NCBI GenBank assembly: GCA_947442095.1
Contig: CANEVG010000101.1
Span: 1-10,097 of the forward strand
Direction: 5' to 3'
Length of the DNA stretch: 10,097 nt
From: Sphingomonadaceae bacterium
GTDB taxonomy: Bacteria > Pseudomonadota > Alphaproteobacteria > Sphingomonadales > Sphingomonadaceae
Position 1 is the stretch's first letter; every line of letters begins with the position of its first letter. Positions 6,311-10,097 of the stretch are shown here, in pieces. The notes under the pieces are model-generated. The model saw only the letters and a program-made list of their open reading frames with translations, ran no database searches and was not told the origin of the DNA. Position numbers and translations under genes: made by a program.

Positions 6311-6625
6311 CAGCGCTTGCGTATCTCTCCAGTAGGCCAATAGAGAGGGTCTACCGGTTGTAGTGGTGAGGCTGCCTCAGCAGAACCAGCGCCGCAGCGG
6401 GGGTCACGAACATCGCATGATTTATGGCTGGGTGCGCAGGCTGTGCTCCGGCGACGGGAAAGTTTTGTCTGCGCCGCGGGTGGTGGTGCAGGCAGCGGGG
6501 AACGAGGGCAGCGACGCGTGAAAATGGACGATTTCGGAAGTGCCAATGGTGTACCCGCTGGAAGAGCGGGTGCAGCTGTACAGGCAGCAGAGCCGCTGCA
6601 AGTGAAGAAGGGACGTGATGGCGCG
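6311..6625 (+). other. Long probable leader region of dnaA
   Basis: About 315 bp between the AT-rich region and the chosen dnaA start hold no gene I can support. The dnaA reading frame is open leftward to 6443. However, codons from 6524 to 6625 have G or C in the third position in only 15 of 34 cases, against 23 of the first 30 after 6626, so it does not look translated. It contains a perfect 7-bp stem with a 5-base loop at 6553–6571 (ACCCGCT/AGCGGGT). A possible upstream frame of 34 codons (6417–6521) lacks a ribosome binding site. This would fit a structured 5' untranslated region, as known for Caulobacter dnaA. Confidence 0.4.
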
Positions 6626-8029
6626 ATGATCGAGGACCAGGAGGCACTCGATCTGGCGGCAGATTGGGCAGACATCAGCCAGGGCCTCAAAAAGGATCTC
6701 GGCCCGCAGCTCCACAGCCAGTGGATCAAGCCTATTCAGGTCGGCATGTTCTGCAAGGAAACCGGCACGCTCGATCTGTTCCTGCCGACCGAGTTTTCGG
6801 CCAACTGGGTGGCCGACCGGTTCGCGGACCGGCTTTCGCTCGCGTGGAAGATCGCCCGCTCCGAAGTGCGCCAGGTGCGCATCACCGTGCACCCGCGCCG
6901 CCGGGCGATGCCCGAACTGCGCATGGGCGGCGCCGCGGCCAATGATACCGGCCCGATGGCACCGATGCAGCGCGCGTCCTCCGGGCCGATCAGCGCTGAT
7001 GCTGCCGTTACCGGACTGGATCCCTCGCTCACCTTTGCCGAGTTCGTCTCGGGCTCGGCCAATGTGCTCGCGGTCAATGCGGCGCAGCGCATGGCTGCGC
7101 TCGAACAGCCGCAGTTCTCGCCGCTCTACCTCAAAGGCTCGACCGGGCAGGGCAAGACTCACCTGCTCCACGCCATCGGCCATGCCTATGCTACCGCCCG
7201 CCCCGGCGCGCGCATCTTTTATTGTTCGGCCGAGCGCTTCATGATCGAGTTCGTGCAGGCCATGCGCTCGAACGAGATGCTCGAGTTCAAGGCGCGGTTG
7301 CGCGGCTTTGATCTGCTGCTGGTCGATGACATCCAGTTCATCATCGGCAAATCTTCCACGCAGGAGGAATTTCTCCACACGATCGACGCGCTGATGAGCG
7401 CGGGCAAGCGCCTCGTCGTTGCCGCCGATCGCGCGCCCCAAGCGCTCGACGGGGTGGAGCAGCGCCTGCTCTCGCGCCTCTCGATGGGCCTTGTGGCCGA
7501 TATCATGCCCGCCGATATTGACCTGCGCCGCAAGATCCTCGAACACCGCCTCGCGCGCTTCACGAGCACGCAGGTTCCGGCCGATGTGATCGAGTTTCTC
7601 GCCCGCACGATCAGCCGCAATGTCCGCGAACTCGTCGGCGGCCTCAACAAGCTGATCGCCTTCGCCCAGCTCACGGGCCAGCCTGTCTCGCTGCAACTGG
7701 CCGAGGAACAGCTCACCGACATCCTCTCGGCTAACCGCCGCCGGATCACGATCGATGAGATCCAGCGCATGGTCTGCCAGTTCTACCGGGTTGACCGCAC
7801 CGAAATGGCCAGCAAGCGCCGCGCGCGCGCGGTTGTGCGCCCGCGCCAGGTGGCAATGTATCTAGCCAAAGTCCTCACCCCCCGCTCCTACCCCGAAATC
7901 GGGCGCAAGTTCGGCGGGCGCGATCACTCCACCGTGATCCACGCGGTGCGCCTTATCGAGGAACTGCGCACCCGCGATGCCGATATGGACGGCGATGTGC
8001 GAACTTTGCTGCGGCAGCTGGAAGACTGA
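6626..8029 (+). CDS. dnaA: Chromosomal replication initiator protein DnaA
   Basis: DnaA is the AAA+ protein that binds DnaA boxes and melts the replication origin. From ATG 6626 the protein has 467 residues. Domain I, with ADWADISQGLKKDLG and QWIKPI, occupies about residues 1–85. A short linker rich in Ala, Pro and Met follows. The AAA+ domain begins near residue 130 and has Walker A GSTGQGKT (171–178), Walker B LLLVDDIQF (Asp234, Asp235) and the SRLSMGL arginine-finger region. The C-terminal DNA-binding domain carries the signature GGRDHSTVIHA (430–440). AAGGGA (6608–6613) precedes the start with a long 12-base spacer. ATG 6524 is an in-frame alternative (501 residues), but third-position base use argues against it. 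The gene has its own upstream region and ends at a hairpin terminator. Function is certain; the start is moderately sure. Confidence 0.97.
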   Translation: MIEDQEALDLAADWADISQGLKKDLGPQLHSQWIKPIQVGMFCKETGTLDLFLPTEFSANWVADRFADRLSLAWKIARSEVRQVRITVHPRRRAMPELRMGGAAANDTGPMAPMQRASSGPISADAAVTGLDPSLTFAEFVSGSANVLAVNAAQRMAALEQPQFSPLYLKGSTGQGKTHLLHAIGHAYATARPGARIFYCSAERFMIEFVQAMRSNEMLEFKARLRGFDLLLVDDIQFIIGKSSTQEEFLHTIDALMSAGKRLVVAADRAPQALDGVEQRLLSRLSMGLVADIMPADIDLRRKILEHRLARFTSTQVPADVIEFLARTISRNVRELVGGLNKLIAFAQLTGQPVSLQLAEEQLTDILSANRRRITIDEIQRMVCQFYRVDRTEMASKRRARAVVRPRQVAMYLAKVLTPRSYPEIGRKFGGRDHSTVIHAVRLIEELRTRDADMDGDVRTLLRQLED

Positions 8030-8037
8030 AAGGGAAG

Positions 8038-8064
8038 ATGCGAGGGCCATCGCCCTCGCATTTC
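8038..8064 (+). terminator. Probable dnaA terminator (10-bp perfect stem)
   Basis: ATGCGAGGGC (8038–8047) pairs perfectly with GCCCTCGCAT (8052–8061) around a CATC loop. A pyrimidine-rich tail with interrupted T runs follows. It begins 8 bp after the dnaA stop. The T tract is imperfect, so some read-through into the next gene is likely. Confidence 0.7.
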
Positions 8065-8090
8065 TCTCCCTTTCTCCCTAACTCCCCATC

Positions 8091-8858
8091 ATGACTCCAG
8101 ACCGTCTCGACCGCTTCGCCCGCCACATCGTCCTTCCTGAAGTGGGCGGCGCGGGCCAAGCGAAGCTGGTGCAGAGCCATGTGGTCCTCGTCGGCATCGG
8201 CGGGATCGGCAGCCCGGCGCTGCAGTATCTCGCAGGGGCCGGGATCGGCCGGCTGACCTTGATCGACGACGACGTGGTCGAAGCCTCCAATCTTCAGCGC
8301 CAGACGATTTTCAGCACCAGCGATATCGGGCGCCCCAAGGCCGAAGCTGCAGCAGCGTGGCTTGCAGCGTTTGATCCAGAACTGGCAGCGAAGGCGCACA
8401 TCACCCGACTGACCAGGGACAACGCCGGCGAACTGATCGCGGGCGCAGACGTGGCTCTCGATGGCTGCGACAACTTTGCCACGCGGCTTGCGGTTTCGGA
8501 TGCCTGCGTGGCGGCGGGGGTTCCGCTCACCAGCGCCGCGTTGGGGCGGTTTCAGGGGCAGATCGCGAACTTTGCCGGGCACCGCGCGGGCCATGCCTGC
8601 TATCGCTGCTTTGTCGGCGATGCGTTCGATGCGGAAGATTGCGATACTTGCGCCGATACCGGCGTGCTCGGTGCGATGGTGGGCCTGGTCGGTGCGTTCG
8701 GTGCGATGGCGGCGCTGCGGGTGCTGCTCGAGGGCGTTTCGACGCTGGGCGATCCGCAGTGGGGGCAGGTCCATGTGCTCGACGGACTGAAACCCATGCT
8801 ACGCTCGATGCGGATCGCCAAGGATGCGGATTGCAGCGCATGCGGCTCAGCGGCCTAG
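8091..8858 (+). CDS. HesA/MoeB/ThiF-family adenylyltransferase (E1-like)
   Basis: This 255-residue protein belongs to the E1-like family that adenylates the C-terminal Gly-Gly of a sulfur-carrier protein such as MoaD or ThiS. It has the N-terminal DRFARHIVLPEVGGAGQ segment, the nucleotide loop GIGGIGS (35–41), and LIDDDVVEASNLQRQ (57–71) with Asn67, Arg70 and Gln71. DGCDNFATR is at 124–132. Four zinc-ligand cysteines occur as two pairs (Cys170/Cys173 and Cys248/Cys251), and a loop cysteine (Cys184 or Cys187) lies before ADTGVLG. Length fits MoeB or ThiF without a rhodanese domain. No MoaD, ThiS or other pathway gene is adjacent, so MoeB and ThiF cannot be separated. The ATG lacks a recognisable ribosome binding site; the 30 bases before it are almost all C and T. 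It may rely on read-through from dnaA. Confidence 0.9.
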   Translation: MTPDRLDRFARHIVLPEVGGAGQAKLVQSHVVLVGIGGIGSPALQYLAGAGIGRLTLIDDDVVEASNLQRQTIFSTSDIGRPKAEAAAAWLAAFDPELAAKAHITRLTRDNAGELIAGADVALDGCDNFATRLAVSDACVAAGVPLTSAALGRFQGQIANFAGHRAGHACYRCFVGDAFDAEDCDTCADTGVLGAMVGLVGAFGAMAALRVLLEGVSTLGDPQWGQVHVLDGLKPMLRSMRIAKDADCSACGSAA

Positions 8859-9563
8859 CAGTTCGTCCACCCATGTCGGCACAATCTCGCTGGCCGGGCC
8901 AAGGCACGTTTCATCGAACCACGAAGAGCCCTGCGAGTGTTCGAGATTGAGTTCCAAGGTTCTGGCGCCAAGCTCGCGCGCCATGCGCACGAAGCCGGCA
9001 GCGGGATAGACCGCGCCCGAAGTGCCGATCGAGACGAACAGGTCCGCCTCCTGCAGCGCGACGATGATCTCGTCCATCCGGTAGGGCACTTCGCCGAACC
9101 ACACGACATCGGGGCGCAGCGCGGGTGTCTCGCATTCCGGGCAGGGCGGGCGATGGATCAGCGGGCCGGTCCAGCGGCGGCGCGTGTCGCAGGCGGTGCA
9201 CCAGACTGTCAGATGTTCGCCGTGCATATGGATGACGGAGAGCGATCCGCCGCGTTCATGCAGATCATCGACATTCTGCGTGACGAGCGTGACGGTGCCG
9301 CCGGGAACTTGCTTCGGCCATTCGCGCTCGAGCCGCCCCAGCGCGTGGTGCGCGGGGTTGGGCGCCTTGGTCTGGATCGCCTCGCGCCGCATGTCATAGA
9401 AGCGCAGCACAAGGTCTGGATCGCGCGCGAAGCCTTCGGGCGTGGCGACATCCTCGACGCGGTGCTCCTCCCACAGGCCCCCGGCCGAGCGGAAGGTATC
9501 TATCCCGCTTTCGGCGGAAACCCCGGCTCCTGTCAGGATGACGATGTTGCGAATGGTCTGCAT
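8847..9563 (-). CDS. cobB: NAD-dependent protein deacylase, class III sirtuin
   Basis: Sirtuins remove acyl groups from protein lysines using NAD+. From ATG 9563 the protein has 238 residues, typical for small bacterial sirtuins. Motifs are GAGVSAESGIDTFRS (12–26), TQNVDDLHERGG (95–106), HMHGE with catalytic His114, and two zinc-site CxxC pairs (Cys122/125 and Cys141/144). RPDVVWFGE and the C-terminal GTSGAVYPAAG are also present. Tyr56 and Arg59 (YDMR) form the YxxR pair that in SIRT5 and Escherichia coli CobB accommodates succinyl or malonyl groups, so desuccinylase activity is plausible. Earlier in-frame starts (ATG 9572, GTG 9605) exist. I prefer 9563 because the sirtuin core begins right after it, though none has a clear ribosome binding site. 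Its last 12 bases overlap the convergent E1-like gene, and it is divergent from dapB. Confidence 0.92.
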   Translation of the reverse strand: MQTIRNIVILTGAGVSAESGIDTFRSAGGLWEEHRVEDVATPEGFARDPDLVLRFYDMRREAIQTKAPNPAHHALGRLEREWPKQVPGGTVTLVTQNVDDLHERGGSLSVIHMHGEHLTVWCTACDTRRRWTGPLIHRPPCPECETPALRPDVVWFGEVPYRMDEIIVALQEADLFVSIGTSGAVYPAAGFVRMARELGARTLELNLEHSQGSSWFDETCLGPASEIVPTWVDELLGR

Positions 9564-9588
9564 CGCGGCCATGAAGCACAGCAATAGC

Positions 9589-9593
9589 GAGGG
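9589..9593 (+). promoter_or_regulatory. Ribosome binding site of dapB
   Basis: GAGGG lies 5 bases before ATG 9599 and fixes the dapB start; the next residues MARIGIIGSAG are the expected DapB N-terminus. Confidence 0.7.
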
Positions 9594-9598
9594 TAGCA

Positions 9599-10097
9599 AT
9601 GGCACGCATAGGCATTATCGGTAGCGCAGGGCGCATGGGGCAGGCGCTGACCGAAGCGATTGCAGCGGCGGGCCATGAGCGTTCCGGCGGGATCGACCAA
9701 GGCGGCGATGCCTTGGCGCTGGCTCAGGCCAGCGATGTGCTGGTCGATTTCTCGGCCCCCGATGCGTTGGAGTTCAATCTCGACGCTGCGATCCATGCGG
9801 GCGTGCCGATTGTGGTCGGCACCACGGGATTGGCCGAGCGCCATCACTGGTTGGTCGATGCGGCAGCGGTGAATATTCCGGTGCTGCAGACGGGCAACAC
9901 CTCGCTCGGCGTGACCTTGCTCGCGCATCTGGTGTGCGAGGCGGCCATGCGGCTGGGCGAAGACTGGGATATCGAGATCACCGAGACGCACCACCGCATG
10001 AAGGTGGACGCGCCTTCGGGCACGGCGCTGCTGCTGGGCGAGGCGGCTGCCGCCGGGCGCGGTGTGCACTTGAAGGATGCCGCGGTGGGCGGGCGCG
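9599..10097 (+). CDS. dapB: 4-hydroxy-tetrahydrodipicolinate reductase (3' truncated by window)
   Basis: DapB reduces 4-hydroxy-tetrahydrodipicolinate with NAD(P)H in the diaminopimelate/lysine pathway. The first 166 codons are present. They include the nucleotide-binding GSAGRMGQAL (8–17), VDFSAP (49–54), GTTGL (74–78), and the active-site block ETHHRMKVDAPSGTA (129–143) with His131, His132 and Lys135. ATG 9599 has GAGGG (9589–9593) with a 5-base spacer, a clear start. The region between the first nucleotide-binding helix and VDFSAP is about 25 residues shorter than in E. coli DapB, seen by comparing remembered sequence, so this is a compact form. The intergenic distance to the divergent sirtuin is about 35 bp, so promoters probably overlap the sirtuin's 5' end. 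Confidence 0.96.
   Translation, partial: MARIGIIGSAGRMGQALTEAIAAAGHERSGGIDQGGDALALAQASDVLVDFSAPDALEFNLDAAIHAGVPIVVGTTGLAERHHWLVDAAAVNIPVLQTGNTSLGVTLLAHLVCEAAMRLGEDWDIEITETHHRMKVDAPSGTALLLGEAAAAGRGVHLKDAAVGGR

Noticed and set aside
6417..6521. 34-codon upstream frame before dnaA
   Set aside because: It has no ribosome binding site, and nothing in the peptide is recognisable; mentioned only as a possible leader element.
6422..7696. 424-codon open frame on the minus strand opposite dnaA
   Set aside because: It is the mirror frame of the dnaA coding sequence, with no domain signature.

Overview
The window looks like chromosomal core sequence from a GC-rich alphaproteobacterium, most likely a sphingomonad (order Sphingomonadales). 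This is inferred from the rpsT–dnaA gene pair, the strong G/C bias at third codon positions, GANTC sites around dnaA and the overall protein flavour; no taxonomic search was possible. No insertion sequence, prophage, tRNA, rRNA or CRISPR array is visible, and I see no clearly novel multi-gene system. The most interesting material lies in the intergenic DNA.

Left part (1–4024, + strand): a likely co-transcribed cluster. It starts with the 3' part of an Mrp/ApbC Fe–S carrier ATPase. A 4-bp ATGA overlap leads into a Tat-exported, IorB-like molybdopterin-binding oxidoreductase large subunit, which is followed 8 bp later by ferrochelatase (hemH). Next comes a cytochrome P450 (4083–5501). It is separated from hemH by 58 bp that hold two abutting perfect palindromes, the likely operators for the P450.

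Middle (5502–6625): a 301-bp gap contains three successive inverted repeats and a weak promoter candidate. It leads to rpsT (ribosomal protein S20), which ends in a good intrinsic terminator. A 562-bp gap before dnaA holds that terminator, a markedly AT-rich island (about 31% GC over 90 bp by hand count), GANTC sites and a possibly structured dnaA leader.

Right part (6626–10097): dnaA is followed by a 10-bp-stem terminator hairpin. A HesA/MoeB/ThiF-type E1-like adenylyltransferase comes next and overlaps the 3' end of a convergent class III sirtuin by 12 bp. The sirtuin is divergent from dapB (lysine/diaminopimelate synthesis), which runs off the right edge.

Functionally, the left cluster groups metal and cofactor proteins: Fe–S delivery, a Mo-enzyme, haem synthesis and a haem enzyme. 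The right part is replication initiation plus unrelated housekeeping genes. All assignments come from reading motifs by eye.
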